Made by a program: the position numbers and the translations under genes. The notes beneath the pieces are model-generated. The model had not been told where the DNA came from and did not search any database. It was given only the letters and a program-made list of their open reading frames with translations. From Plasticicumulans acidivorans (GTDB lineage: Bacteria > Pseudomonadota > Gammaproteobacteria > Competibacterales > Competibacteraceae), in NCBI RefSeq assembly GCF_003182095.1, contig NZ_QGTJ01000008.1, forward strand, positions 62,001-126,000: a stretch of DNA of 64,000 nucleotides. Reading direction: 5' to 3'. Shown here piece after piece: positions 9,087 to 18,628 of the stretch (positions within the stretch are counted from its first letter, which is position 1; the number at the start of each line of letters is the position of its first letter).

Positions 9087-9644
9087 ATGCTGTTCGACCG
9101 CTATGAGCAGGCCGGCCTGCTGTTCAACAAGAATTTCAAGGAAGCCACCGAGGCGGCCGTGGCCTACCGCGGCGAGCTGGTGCTCGTCGAGGGTGAGGTC
9201 GGCGACGCCCAGGGCCGGCGCAAGCCGCCGGTCGCCGTGCTGGGGCAGGCGGTGATGCTGGCTGAAGGCGAGCAGCTCAAGCTGGCCGCCGGCTTCCTCG
9301 AAGACGCTGCCGAAGTGCAGATCTTCGTCGACAAGTACCAGGACGATTTCGCGTCCGATACCAAGCTGTTCTTCTTCGTCGTCAACATCCCGGCGCCGGT
9401 GCAGTGCGCGGCGGCGGCGGCCAGCGCGGTGCTGATTCCGCTGACCGAAGGCATGGTCTGGAACGAGCTGATCGACCTCGTCGCGCTGGAAAAGAGCGAT
9501 TTCAAGGGCCAGTCGAGCGCCGAGAAGGTCGAGACGCTGTACACGGCTCTGCGCGGCTACACGCCGAAGTTCCCGACGGTGACGCTGGCCGAGGCGGTGT
9601 CGGGCACCGTCGAGGTCAAGCGCGAAGTCCGCGGCGCGATCTGA
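9087..9644 (+). CDS. Conserved hypothetical protein, about 185 residues
   Basis: I do not recognise this family. The start ATG at 9087 has GGAG about 8 bases upstream; the open frame from 9015 lies in the AT-rich leader and is not coding-like. The protein is acidic and soluble, begins MLFDRYEQAGLLFNKNFKEA, and contains a hydrophobic stretch (FFFVVNIPAPVQCAAAAASA, ~residues 95-115) that could be a buried helix rather than a membrane segment. There is no signal peptide or metal-binding motif. It stands alone between a divergent PEP-CTERM gene and recC. Codon use is GC-rich like its neighbours, so recent transfer is unlikely. Confidence 0.7.
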   Translation: MLFDRYEQAGLLFNKNFKEATEAAVAYRGELVLVEGEVGDAQGRRKPPVAVLGQAVMLAEGEQLKLAAGFLEDAAEVQIFVDKYQDDFASDTKLFFFVVNIPAPVQCAAAAASAVLIPLTEGMVWNELIDLVALEKSDFKGQSSAEKVETLYTALRGYTPKFPTVTLAEAVSGTVEVKREVRGAI

Positions 9645-9690
9645 GCGCTGCTTGCGCCCTGCCGGAGACCGGCGGGGCGCCATCCTGCAC

Positions 9691-9738
9691 GACCCGCACG
9701 GCTGCGGGTCGGCGCGGTGCCGGTGAACACACCGGCAC
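9691..9738. terminator. Two tandem perfect hairpins upstream of recC
   Basis: Hairpin 1 (9691-9710) is GACCCGCA / TGCGGGTC with a CGGC loop. Hairpin 2 (9717-9738) is GTGCCGGTG / CACCGGCAC with an AACA loop. Both are perfect and sit between the hypothetical gene and recC. No T-tract follows, so they may be factor-assisted terminators. Confidence 0.5.
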
Positions 9739-9798
9739 GCGGTGGATTCTGCGATGCTTGCGCGCGCCCGCTGCCGGGGCCGCCGCGAGATCCCGCCG

Positions 9799-12700
9799 AT
9801 GCTCACCGTCATCCACAGCAACCGCATGGAAACGCTGGCCGATGTGCTGGCCGCGCAGCTGCGCGCGCCGCTCGGTGATGCCTTCGCGGCGGAGACGCTG
9901 GTCGTCGCTTCCAACGGGTTGCGGCGCTGGCTGTCGCTCGGCCTGGCCGAGCGCCTCGGGGTCTGCGCCAATCTCGACTGGCCGCTGCCGTCGCGGCTGT
10001 TCTGGGACCTGTACCGCGCGCTGCTGCCGGAGGTGCCGCAGGAATCGGCCTATGCCACGCCGATCCTCGCCTGGCGCGTGCTCAGCGAATGCGGGCGGCT
10101 GGCCGATGAGGCGGTGTTTGCTCCGCTTGCCGCCTACCTCGAACGCCAGGATGAGCGCGGCCGCTACCGGCTGGCGCGGCGCATCGCCGACACCTTCGAC
10201 CAGTATCTGGTCTATCGCCCCGACTGGATCGAGGACTGGGAGCAGGGCGGTCAGCGCGGCGCCGACGCGGCCGATGCCTGGCAGCCGGCCTTGTGGCGGC
10301 GGCTGGTGGCCTGCGGCGAGCCGCACCGCGCGCAGCTGCACCAGCGCTTTCTCGCCGCGCTGCAGGCCCGCGACACGCCGCCGCCGGGGCTGCCGCCGCG
10401 GCTGTCGCTGATCGGCATCCCGGCGCTGCCGGCGGCCTGGCTGGAAACCCTGCAGGCGCTGGCGCGCTTTCTGCGCATCGATCTCTACCTGCTCAATCCC
10501 TGCCGCGAGTACTGGGGCCTGATCGAGGCCGAACGCACGCTGGCGCGGCGCCTGCCCGACAGCGATCCGGCCGAGGCCTACCTGGAAACCGGCAATCGCC
10601 TGCTGGCCTCGACCGGCCGCCTCGGGCGCGATTTCCATCATCAGCTCGCCGAGCTCGGCGAACAGATGGTGCGTATCGACGCCTTCGACCCGCCCGAGCC
10701 GCAGCCGGCCGAGGCGGCGCAGACCCTGCTGCAGGTGCTGCAGAGCGACATGCTCGAACTGCGTGAGCGCGGCGAGCGCGGTCTGCCGCGTTACCGGCTG
10801 CGCGCCGATGATGACTCCGTGCAGCTGCACGTCTGCCACGGCCGGCTGCGCGAGATCGAAGTGCTGCACGAGCGCCTGCTGGCGCTGTTCGCGGCCCATC
10901 CCGCGCTCGGTCCGGCCGACGTGGTGGTGATGACGCCGGACATCGACGCCTATGCCGCGGCGATCGAAGCGGTGTTCGCCGGCGCCGAGCAGCGCATGCC
11001 CTTCGACATCGTCGATCGCACCGCGCGCGCCGAGAACCGCACGCTCGACGCGGTGTTCCGCCTGCTCGACATGCCCGACAGCCGTTTCGAGGCCGATGCC
11101 GTCGTCAGCCTGCTCGAAGTGCCGGCGCTGCGCCGGCGCTTCGGCATCGCCGCCGATGAACTCGACAGCGTGCGTGACTGGCTGAGCCGTGCCGGCGTGC
11201 GTTGGGCCTGGGATGGCGCGCAGCGCGCAGCCCTCGGCCTGCCGGCGCAGCCCGAGCACAGCTGGCGCTGGGGGCTCGATCGCCTGCTGCTCGGCAGTGC
11301 GCTGCCGACGGGCGGGAGGGCGCTGTACGCCGGCCTGCTGCCGGTCGATGCACCGGGCGGCGAGGCGGCGCGGCTGGTCGGCCGGCTGGCGCATTTCGCC
11401 GCCGAGCTGGCCGCGCTGCGCGAGCGCCTGAGCGGCCGCTGCCCGCCGGCGCAGTGGCGCACGCGGCTCGAAGCGCTGCTCGATGGCTTCCTGCTCGCCG
11501 AGGACGCCAGCGAGCTGGCCGCCGTGCAGCAGTGGCGCGATGCGCTGCAGCGGCTGGAAGACACCGCCGTGCGCGCCGGTTTCGACGCGGCGGTGCCACT
11601 CGCCGCGGTGCGTGACTTCGTGCTCGGCGAGCTCGGCGGCGAACGCGGCAACGCCGGGCTGCGCGGCGGTATCACCTTCTGCCGCATGGTGCCGATGCGC
11701 GCGATCCCCTTTGAAGTGGTCTGCGTCATCGGCCTCAACGACGGCGAGTACCCGCGCCGCGCCAGCCGTCGCGACTTCGACCTGCTGCTGCGGCAGCCGC
11801 GCCGCGGCGACCGCTCGCCGCGCAACGAGGATCGCTACCTGTTCCTCGAAGCGCTGCTGTCGGCGCGGCAGGTGTTTTATATGAGCTACGTCGGCCGCAG
11901 CGCCCGCGACGATGCCGAGCTGCCGCCCTCGGTGCTGGTCGCCGAGCTGCTCGACACCATCGGCCGCAGCTGCGTGCGCGCCGACGAGCCGACGCCTGCG
12001 CTGCCGCGCAGGCCCGGCGACCGCGCCCGCGATCCGCTGGCGCTGATCCGCGCCGAACACCCGCTGCAGGCGTTTTCGCCGCGCGCCTTCGACGGCGCCG
12101 ATGCGCGGCTGGCCTCGCATTCGCCGCGTCTGGCCGGGCTGGCCCGCCGCATCGGGCGCGGCCAGCGATTGTGCCAGCGGCTGTTCGCCGGGGAGCCGCT
12201 GCCGCCACCGCCGGCCGAGCTGCTGAACGTGACGCCGGAGCGGCTGATCGGCTTCTACAGCCACCCGGCGCGCTACCTGCTGCGCGAGCGCCTCGGCCTG
12301 CGCTTCGAGGAGCTGGACGGCGCGCTGGCGCATGCCGAGCCGTTCCGCCTTGATGAAGACTGGGGCGAACGCGCGCTGCGCACCGAGCTGCTGAGCCTGC
12401 GCCGCGAAGACTGCGCCGCCGACGACGCCCGCCGGCTGGTCGCCGCCGCCGGCTGGTTGCCGCACGGCGCGATCGGCCGCCTCGAACTCGACGGTGCCAG
12501 CGGTGCCGTCGACAAAGTCATCGCCGCACTGCCGCCGGCGAGCGCCGATTGTGAGCCCTGTGCGTTGCACTATCAGCACGCCGGCGTCACCCTGAGCGGC
12601 TGGCTGCGCGAGCTGCGGGCCGACGGCCGGTTGCTGGTGGTGGCGCAGCCGCTCGGCTGGCGCGAGCGGCTGACGGCCTGGATCGGCCATCTGCTGCTGC

Positions 12701-13080
12701 AGCTGGCGGCGGCCGAACGCCCTGACATCACGCCGCACACCTGCCTGGTCGGCAGCGACACGGCGCTGCGCCTGAAACCGCTGGCCAATGCCGCCGCCGA
12801 GCTCGACATGCTGCTCGCCGGCTACGCCAGCGGCCTGCGCGCGCCATTGCCCTTCGTGCCGCCCTGTGCCTGGGCGGCGGCGCGCGAAAGCGACAGCGAC
12901 GCTGCGCGGCAGGCGGCGCGGCGCAAATGGGAAGGCGGCTACAACAGCCGTTTCGCCTACCGCGACGAGGCCTATTACGCCGCGGCGTTCAGCGCTGAGC
13001 TGCCGCTGGATGCGTGCCTGGACTGGGGCACGCGCATCTTCGCGGCGATCGAGGCTGCCCGCAGCGAGGAGGGGGCATGA
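9799..13080 (+). CDS. recC: Exodeoxyribonuclease V subunit gamma (RecC)
   Basis: A 1,093-residue protein, close to the ~1,120 usual for RecC. The start is set at MLTVIHSNRMETLADVLAAQ, the typical RecC opening; in-frame ATGs at 9742 and 9754 precede the conserved sequence. RecC has an inactivated helicase-like fold. In the RecBCD complex it holds the split DNA ends and scans for Chi. Conserved segments include SNGLRRWLSLGLAERLG, GRLREIEVLHERLLALF and MVPMRAIPFEVVCVIGLNDG. Its TGA overlaps the recB ATG (ATGA), so the three genes are translationally coupled. The order recC-recB-recD without an intervening protease gene is common outside enterobacteria. Confidence 0.95.
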   Translation: MLTVIHSNRMETLADVLAAQLRAPLGDAFAAETLVVASNGLRRWLSLGLAERLGVCANLDWPLPSRLFWDLYRALLPEVPQESAYATPILAWRVLSECGRLADEAVFAPLAAYLERQDERGRYRLARRIADTFDQYLVYRPDWIEDWEQGGQRGADAADAWQPALWRRLVACGEPHRAQLHQRFLAALQARDTPPPGLPPRLSLIGIPALPAAWLETLQALARFLRIDLYLLNPCREYWGLIEAERTLARRLPDSDPAEAYLETGNRLLASTGRLGRDFHHQLAELGEQMVRIDAFDPPEPQPAEAAQTLLQVLQSDMLELRERGERGLPRYRLRADDDSVQLHVCHGRLREIEVLHERLLALFAAHPALGPADVVVMTPDIDAYAAAIEAVFAGAEQRMPFDIVDRTARAENRTLDAVFRLLDMPDSRFEADAVVSLLEVPALRRRFGIAADELDSVRDWLSRAGVRWAWDGAQRAALGLPAQPEHSWRWGLDRLLLGSALPTGGRALYAGLLPVDAPGGEAARLVGRLAHFAAELAALRERLSGRCPPAQWRTRLEALLDGFLLAEDASELAAVQQWRDALQRLEDTAVRAGFDAAVPLAAVRDFVLGELGGERGNAGLRGGITFCRMVPMRAIPFEVVCVIGLNDGEYPRRASRRDFDLLLRQPRRGDRSPRNEDRYLFLEALLSARQVFYMSYVGRSARDDAELPPSVLVAELLDTIGRSCVRADEPTPALPRRPGDRARDPLALIRAEHPLQAFSPRAFDGADARLASHSPRLAGLARRIGRGQRLCQRLFAGEPLPPPPAELLNVTPERLIGFYSHPARYLLRERLGLRFEELDGALAHAEPFRLDEDWGERALRTELLSLRREDCAADDARRLVAAAGWLPHGAIGRLELDGASGAVDKVIAALPPASADCEPCALHYQHAGVTLSGWLRELRADGRLLVVAQPLGWRERLTAWIGHLLLQLAAAERPDITPHTCLVGSDTALRLKPLANAAAELDMLLAGYASGLRAPLPFVPPCAWAAARESDSDAARQAARRKWEGGYNSRFAYRDEAYYAAAFSAELPLDACLDWGTRIFAAIEAARSEEGA

Positions 13081-16000
13081 GCACGCTGCAGAACTTCGAC
13101 GCGCTCGGCGTCGGCCTCGAACGCATGCTGCTGATCGAGGCCAGCGCCGGCACCGGCAAGACCTTCACCATCGCTGCGCTGTACCTGCGCCTGGTGCTGG
13201 AGCGCCAGCTGCGCCCGGATCAGATCCTGGTGGTGACCTTCACCGAGGCGGCGACCGCCGAGCTGCGCGGCCGCCTGCGCCAGCGCCTGGCCGAAGCGCG
13301 GCTGGCCTTCGAGCAGGGCGACGGCGGCGATGATCCGTTGCTGTGCGGCCTGCTGGACCGCTGCGCCGGTGACGCCGAGGCGCAGCGGCGGGCGACGCGG
13401 CGGCTGGAGGCGGCACTGCTCGGCTTCGATGAGGCCGCGGTGTTCACCATCCACGGCTTCTGCCACCGCGCGCTGGCCGAGCATGCCTTCGCCGCCGGTG
13501 CCGATTTCGATGCCGAGCTGCTCGCCGATCAGGACAGTCTGCTGCAGGCGGTGGTCGAGGATTACTGGCGGCGCACGCTCTACAGTGCGCAGCGGCGCAT
13601 CGTCGCCCACGCCCTCAACCGCGGCCTCAGCCCGGCCGCACTCGCCGCCGAGCTGCGCGGCTGGCTGGGCAAGCCGTGGCTGCAGCTGCTCGATGTGCCG
13701 GGCGTCGATTACGCCAGCGCCGAGGCGGCCTTCGATGCCGCGCTGCAGGCGGCGCAGGCGCTGTGGGCGCCGGAGGCGCTCGCCGCCGAGCTGGCCGGCG
13801 CCGGCCTGAAAGCCAACATCTACCGCCCGGCGACGCTGACCGCGCTGCTGGCCGAGGTCGATGCCTGGCTGGCCGCGGCGACGCCGGAACTGCCGCAGAA
13901 GTTCGAGCTGCTGACGCCGGCCAAGCTCGCCGCCTCGCTGAAAAAAGGCGGCGTCTGTCCGCAGCATGCGTTTTTTGCCGCCGCCGCCGCGCTGATGACG
14001 GCGGCCGAGGCGCTGGGCGCGGCGCTGGATAACGAGCTGGTGCGGTTGCGCCGCGGCCTGTTCGAATTCGCCGTGCCCGAGCTGCACCGGCGCAAGCGCG
14101 AGGCCGGCGTGCTGTCCTACGACGACCTGCTGAGCGGGCTGGCGGCGGCGCTGGCGGTCGACGGTGCCGGGGCGCGCCTCGCCGAGGGCTTGCGCCGGCG
14201 CTATCCGGCGGCGCTGATCGACGAATTCCAGGACACCGACCCGACGCAGTACGCGATCTTCAAGGCCATCTACCACGGTCACGAACTGCCGGTGTGCTGC
14301 GTCGGCGACCCGAAGCAGGCGATCTACAGCTTCCGCGGCGCCGACGTCTTCGCCTACCTCGCCGCCCGCGACGACGCTCCGCAGCGGCACACGCTGACCG
14401 TCAACTGGCGCTCGCGGCCGCCGCTGATCGCCGCGCTGAATGCACTGTTCAGCCAGCGCCGCGATCCGTTCCTGCTCCCCGGCATCGACTACGTGCCGGT
14501 CCAGCCGAAGCCAGACGAACCGGCGTCGCTGCAGCTGCCCGACGGCGACGCGGCGCTGCACCTGTGGTGGTGCGGCAGTGACGACGGCAAGCCGGTGAGC
14601 AAGGCCGTCGGGCGCGCCGCGGCACTGGCGGCGACCGCCGGGCGCATCGCCGAACTGCTCAGCGCCGGCCGCCACGGCCGGGCATCCATCGCTGGCCGCG
14701 CGCTCGGCGGCGGCGACATCGCCGTGCTGGTGCGCACCCATACCCAGGCGATGACGATGCGCGATGCGCTGCTCGAACGCGGCGTGCCCAGCGTGCTGCA
14801 TTCACCCGACAGCGTGTTCGCCACCGCCGAGGCGCTGCAGCTCGAACGCCTGCTCGCGGCGGTGCTCGATCCGCGCCGCGAACCCGGCGTGCGCGCGGCG
14901 CTGGCGAGCGATCTGCTCGGCGTCGACGCTGCCGGGCTGCTGGCGCTGGCCGAGGACGAGGCGCGCTGGGAAGCGCTGATCGGCCGCCTGCAGGGGCTGC
15001 ACGAGCGCTGGGCCGAGCGCGGCTTTGCGCCGATGTTTCGCGCGCTGCTCACCGAGTTCGACATCGCCGAGCGCCTGCTCGACTACCGCGACGGCGAGCG
15101 GCGGCTGGCCAATCTGCTGCACCTCGGCGAGCTGCTGGCCGAGTTCGACAGCACTGGCGGCGGCATGGAGGCGTTGCTGGTACAGCTGGCGCAGGCGCGT
15201 ACTGAAGGCGCGATCGAGGATGAAAGCCGGCAGATGCGCCTGGAGTCCGACGCCGCGCGCGTGCAGATCGTCACCATCCACAAGTCCAAGGGGCTGGAAT
15301 ACCCGATCGTGTTCTGCCCGCTGCTGTGGGATCTCACGGTCTGGGGCGCCGAGGATGCCTCGGTGCGCTACCACGACCCCGAGGCCAGCGGCCGCCTGCT
15401 GCTCGACCTGGCGCCGGCGCAGGGCGGCGCCAGCCGCCGGCAGGCGGTCGAGGAGGAGCTGGCCGAGCAACTGCGCCTGGCCTACGTCGCGCTGACCCGT
15501 GCCCGCGAGCGCCTGTACCTGATCTGGGGCGCCTATTCCGGCGCCGAGCGCAGCCCGCTGGCCTGGCTGCTGCACCCGCAGAGCTTCGGCTCGGCCGAGC
15601 AGTGGCTGGCGTGCGGCCTCGACCGCGGCCGCCCGCGCCAGGCCTGGATCGCCGACGCGGCTCTGCAGCAGGCGCTGGAGAGTCTGCGCCAGTGTGCGCC
15701 GACGGCGATCCGCATTGAGCCGCTGCCGCCGGCGGGCACGGTGTTCTATCCGCCGGCGGAGGTCGATGCCGCGACGCTGAACGCCCGGCCGTTCTCGCGC
15801 TACCTGTCGCCGGGGCGGCGCACCGGCAGCTTCTCGCAGCTGCTCGCCGGCTGGCACGACGAAGGCCGCGACGTCGACGCGGTGCGCCCGCCGCCGCTGC
15901 TGGAGCCGGCCGCCGATGATTTCCTGCACTTTCCGGCCGGGCCGGAGCCGGGCACCTGCCTGCACGACATCCTCGAACACGTCGACTTCGCCGGCGACGA

Positions 16001-16643
16001 CGCGGCGATTGCCGCCGTCGCCGGTGACTGGCTGCGCCGGCGCGGCCTCGATGCCGAGCGTTGGCTGGCGGCGGCGGTCAGCGGCATCGGCCACACCCTG
16101 CGCACGCCGCTGACCGCCGATGGCCTGCGCCTGTGCTCGCTGCCGGCGGCGGCGCGGCGCGCCGAGATGGAGTTCTTCTTCCCGGTCGAGAAGCTGACGG
16201 CGGACGGGCTGGTGGCGCTCGGCGCGCGCTATGGCTGGGCGCTGCCAAAGCTCGATTTCGCCGCGCTGCACGGCTATCTGCACGGCTACATCGATCTGGT
16301 GTTCCAGCACCGCGGCCAGGTGTGGATCGTCGACTACAAATCGAACCGCCTCGGCCTGCGCATCGAGGACTACGCCGCCGAGCGCCTCGGCGCGGCGATG
16401 GATGCCGCCGGCTACCGCCTGCAATACCTGCTCTACAGCGTCGCCGTGGTGCGCTGGATGCGTCAGCGCGTGCCGGGCTGGGACTACGCGCGCGATTTCG
16501 GCGGCGTGCTCTACCTATTCCTGCGCGGCCTCGACCCGGCGCTCGGGCCGACGCACGGCGTGTTCGCCGATCGCCCGGATGCGGCCTTCATCGCCGCCTT
16601 CGATCACTGGCTGCAGCACGGCACGCTGCCGGAGGCCGCATGA
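13077..16643 (+). CDS. recB: Exodeoxyribonuclease V subunit beta (RecB)
   Basis: This 1,188-residue 3'-5' helicase-nuclease is the catalytic core of RecBCD double-strand-break repair. UvrD-like helicase motifs are present: Walker A ASAGTGKT with Lys28, motif Ia TFTEAATAELR, the Walker B-type segment IDEFQDTDPTQY, GDPKQAIYSFRGAD, IHKSKGLEYPIVF and AYVALTRARERLYL. The C-terminal nuclease domain keeps the PD-(D/E)XK-type segment VWIVDYKSNRLG. The start is fixed by the ATGA overlap with recC; the longer frame from 13014 overlaps recC and is not RecB-like. It overlaps recD by ATGA at its own end. Confidence 0.96.
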   Translation: MSTLQNFDALGVGLERMLLIEASAGTGKTFTIAALYLRLVLERQLRPDQILVVTFTEAATAELRGRLRQRLAEARLAFEQGDGGDDPLLCGLLDRCAGDAEAQRRATRRLEAALLGFDEAAVFTIHGFCHRALAEHAFAAGADFDAELLADQDSLLQAVVEDYWRRTLYSAQRRIVAHALNRGLSPAALAAELRGWLGKPWLQLLDVPGVDYASAEAAFDAALQAAQALWAPEALAAELAGAGLKANIYRPATLTALLAEVDAWLAAATPELPQKFELLTPAKLAASLKKGGVCPQHAFFAAAAALMTAAEALGAALDNELVRLRRGLFEFAVPELHRRKREAGVLSYDDLLSGLAAALAVDGAGARLAEGLRRRYPAALIDEFQDTDPTQYAIFKAIYHGHELPVCCVGDPKQAIYSFRGADVFAYLAARDDAPQRHTLTVNWRSRPPLIAALNALFSQRRDPFLLPGIDYVPVQPKPDEPASLQLPDGDAALHLWWCGSDDGKPVSKAVGRAAALAATAGRIAELLSAGRHGRASIAGRALGGGDIAVLVRTHTQAMTMRDALLERGVPSVLHSPDSVFATAEALQLERLLAAVLDPRREPGVRAALASDLLGVDAAGLLALAEDEARWEALIGRLQGLHERWAERGFAPMFRALLTEFDIAERLLDYRDGERRLANLLHLGELLAEFDSTGGGMEALLVQLAQARTEGAIEDESRQMRLESDAARVQIVTIHKSKGLEYPIVFCPLLWDLTVWGAEDASVRYHDPEASGRLLLDLAPAQGGASRRQAVEEELAEQLRLAYVALTRARERLYLIWGAYSGAERSPLAWLLHPQSFGSAEQWLACGLDRGRPRQAWIADAALQQALESLRQCAPTAIRIEPLPPAGTVFYPPAEVDAATLNARPFSRYLSPGRRTGSFSQLLAGWHDEGRDVDAVRPPPLLEPAADDFLHFPAGPEPGTCLHDILEHVDFAGDDAAIAAVAGDWLRRRGLDAERWLAAAVSGIGHTLRTPLTADGLRLCSLPAAARRAEMEFFFPVEKLTADGLVALGARYGWALPKLDFAALHGYLHGYIDLVFQHRGQVWIVDYKSNRLGLRIEDYAAERLGAAMDAAGYRLQYLLYSVAVVRWMRQRVPGWDYARDFGGVLYLFLRGLDPALGPTHGVFADRPDAAFIAAFDHWLQHGTLPEAA

Positions 16644-18472
16644 GCACGACCGACATCGACTCCGATACCGACGCGCGGCTGTGCCGGCTGTTCAACGCCG
16701 GGCGTATCGACGCCCTCGATCTGGAATTCGCCCGCATGATCGGCCGCCAGTGCCGCAGCACACGCTGGGACTGGCTGCTCGCCGCGGCGCTGGCCAGCCA
16801 CGCGCCGGCGCTCGGCCATGTCTGCGAGCCGCTGGCCGGACCGCGGCGCCTGCTGCTCGGCGCCGACGAGCGCGGCGAGGCGCTGTGGACGCCGCAGGCC
16901 GCGGGCTGGCTGCAGCGGCTGCGCGACTGCCCGGCGCTGGGTCGACCCGGCGAGCTCAAGCCGCTGCTGCTCGACGCCAGCGGGCGGCTGTACCTGTATC
17001 GCTACTGGCTGGCCGAGCGGACCTTGGCCGAGCGCCTGCTGGCGCTGGCCGCGCAGCCGGTGGCGGTCGACGAGGCGCGGCTGGCCGCCGATCTGGCCAC
17101 GCTGTTCCCCGGCGCGGCGGCCGATGACGGCCAGCTGCGCGCGGCGGCGACCGCGGCGCTGAGCGCGCTGGCGCTGATCACCGGCGGCCCCGGCACCGGC
17201 AAGACCACCACGCTCGCCTCGGTGCTGGCGGCGCTGCTGCGTCAGGGCGAGCCGCCGCCGCGCATCGCGCTGGCGGCGCCGACCGGCAAGGCGGCGGCGC
17301 GCATGGGCGAGGCGCTCGACCAGCGCCGGCCGGCGATCGCCGCGGCTTTCGGCGCGGACTTCGCAGCGCAGTTGCCGACCACGGCGATGACGCTGCACCG
17401 GCTGCTCGGCCTGCGCCCCGACGGCAGCGCCCGCCATGACGCGGCGACGCCGCTCGACTGCGACGTGCTGGTCATCGACGAGGCGTCGATGGTCGACCTG
17501 ACGCTGATGAGCCGCACGCTCGCCGCACTGCCGCCGCGCGCGCGGCTGATCCTGCTCGGTGACCGTCACCAGCTCGCCTCGGTCGACGCCGGTGCGGTGC
17601 TCGGTGATCTCGGTGCCCAGGCCGGGCCGCCGTCACCGGCCTTTGCCGAGCGCCTGCGCCGCGTCGCCGGCGCGGCGCCGGCCGCTGCCGAGGCCGGCTC
17701 GGCGCTGCGCGACGGCATCGCCGAGCTGAGCGTCAGCCACCGCTTCGGCGCCGACAGCGGCATCGGCCGGCTGGCGCGGGCGATCAATGCCGGCGACGCC
17801 GACGCCGCGCTGGCCAGCCTCGAAGCCGGGCTCGACGATCTCGCCTGGCAGCCGGCGGCGGGCAGCGAAGCGGCGGTGGCGCGCGCGCTCGCCGGCTATG
17901 AGGCCTACCTGCAGGCGCTCGCCGCGGGCGCCGATGCGCCAGCGCTCGCTGCGGCTTTCGCGGGCTTTCGCCTGCTGGCGGCGACGCGGCACGGGCCGCT
18001 CGGCGTGGAGACGCTGAACGCGCGCATCGAGGCGCGGATACGCCAGCGTCTGCGCTGCGGCGAGGTGCTGTGGTACCCGGGGCGGGCGGTGATGGTCACG
18101 CGCAACGACTACACGCTCGGCCTGTTCAACGGTGATGTCGGCATCGCCGTCGGCAGCGAGCAGGGCCTGCGCGTGGCCTTCGTCGGCGCCGACGGCCACT
18201 GCCGCACGCTGCCGGTGCCGCGCCTGCCCGAGCACGAGCCGGTGTTCGCGATGACCGTGCACAAGGCGCAGGGCTCGGAGTTCGAGCACGTGCTGCTGGT
18301 GCTGGCGGCGAGCGAGCAGGCGACCAGCCGCGAGCTGTTCTACACCGGCGTCACTCGCGCCCGCCGCCAGCTCGAACTGCTCGCCGAACGCGAGGCGTTG
18401 CAGCAGGCGGTGCAGACCGTCAAACCGCGCGCCAGCGGCCTGGCCGACCGCCTCGCCGGGCAGTGGGATTGA
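16640..18472 (+). CDS. recD: Exodeoxyribonuclease V subunit alpha (RecD)
   Basis: A 610-residue SF1B helicase that drives 5'-3' translocation in RecBCD. Walker A is GGPGTGKTTT (Lys188). Walker B is VLVIDEASMVDL, followed by LILLGDRHQLASVDAGAVL. Late motifs AMTVHKAQGSEFEHVLLVL and TRELFYTGVTRAR-like residues are present near the end. The N-terminal ~170 residues form the RecB-binding region. The start ATG overlaps the recB stop (ATGA), which selects 16640 over the longer open frame. It closes the recCBD operon. Confidence 0.96.
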   Translation: MSTTDIDSDTDARLCRLFNAGRIDALDLEFARMIGRQCRSTRWDWLLAAALASHAPALGHVCEPLAGPRRLLLGADERGEALWTPQAAGWLQRLRDCPALGRPGELKPLLLDASGRLYLYRYWLAERTLAERLLALAAQPVAVDEARLAADLATLFPGAAADDGQLRAAATAALSALALITGGPGTGKTTTLASVLAALLRQGEPPPRIALAAPTGKAAARMGEALDQRRPAIAAAFGADFAAQLPTTAMTLHRLLGLRPDGSARHDAATPLDCDVLVIDEASMVDLTLMSRTLAALPPRARLILLGDRHQLASVDAGAVLGDLGAQAGPPSPAFAERLRRVAGAAPAAAEAGSALRDGIAELSVSHRFGADSGIGRLARAINAGDADAALASLEAGLDDLAWQPAAGSEAAVARALAGYEAYLQALAAGADAPALAAAFAGFRLLAATRHGPLGVETLNARIEARIRQRLRCGEVLWYPGRAVMVTRNDYTLGLFNGDVGIAVGSEQGLRVAFVGADGHCRTLPVPRLPEHEPVFAMTVHKAQGSEFEHVLLVLAASEQATSRELFYTGVTRARRQLELLAEREALQQAVQTVKPRASGLADRLAGQWD

Positions 18473-18628
18473 AAGCACGGGCACCGCGGCGGCGATGCCG
18501 GCAGTGGCGCCGAGCACTGCTGCAGCGGCCGCTCACGGGCTGTCAGCGTGACGGGCGATCCGGTGCAGAGAGTGGCCGCGTGCGGCGGTTCGCACCGGGC
18601 GCGGTTTGATGCTGTGCCGCCGGCGCTT

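Noticed and set aside
7753-9738. The series of perfect hairpins as a CRISPR or repeat array
   Set aside because: The stems differ in sequence and spacing, so they are independent hairpins.
9616-12738. A 1,040-codon open frame on the minus strand across recC
   Set aside because: It is a Gln/Arg/Ala-rich antisense shadow typical of GC-rich DNA; the plus strand has a clear RecC protein.
12975-14801. A 608-codon minus-strand open frame across recB
   Set aside because: It has low-complexity composition and no family-like segment, and RecB motifs are on the other strand.
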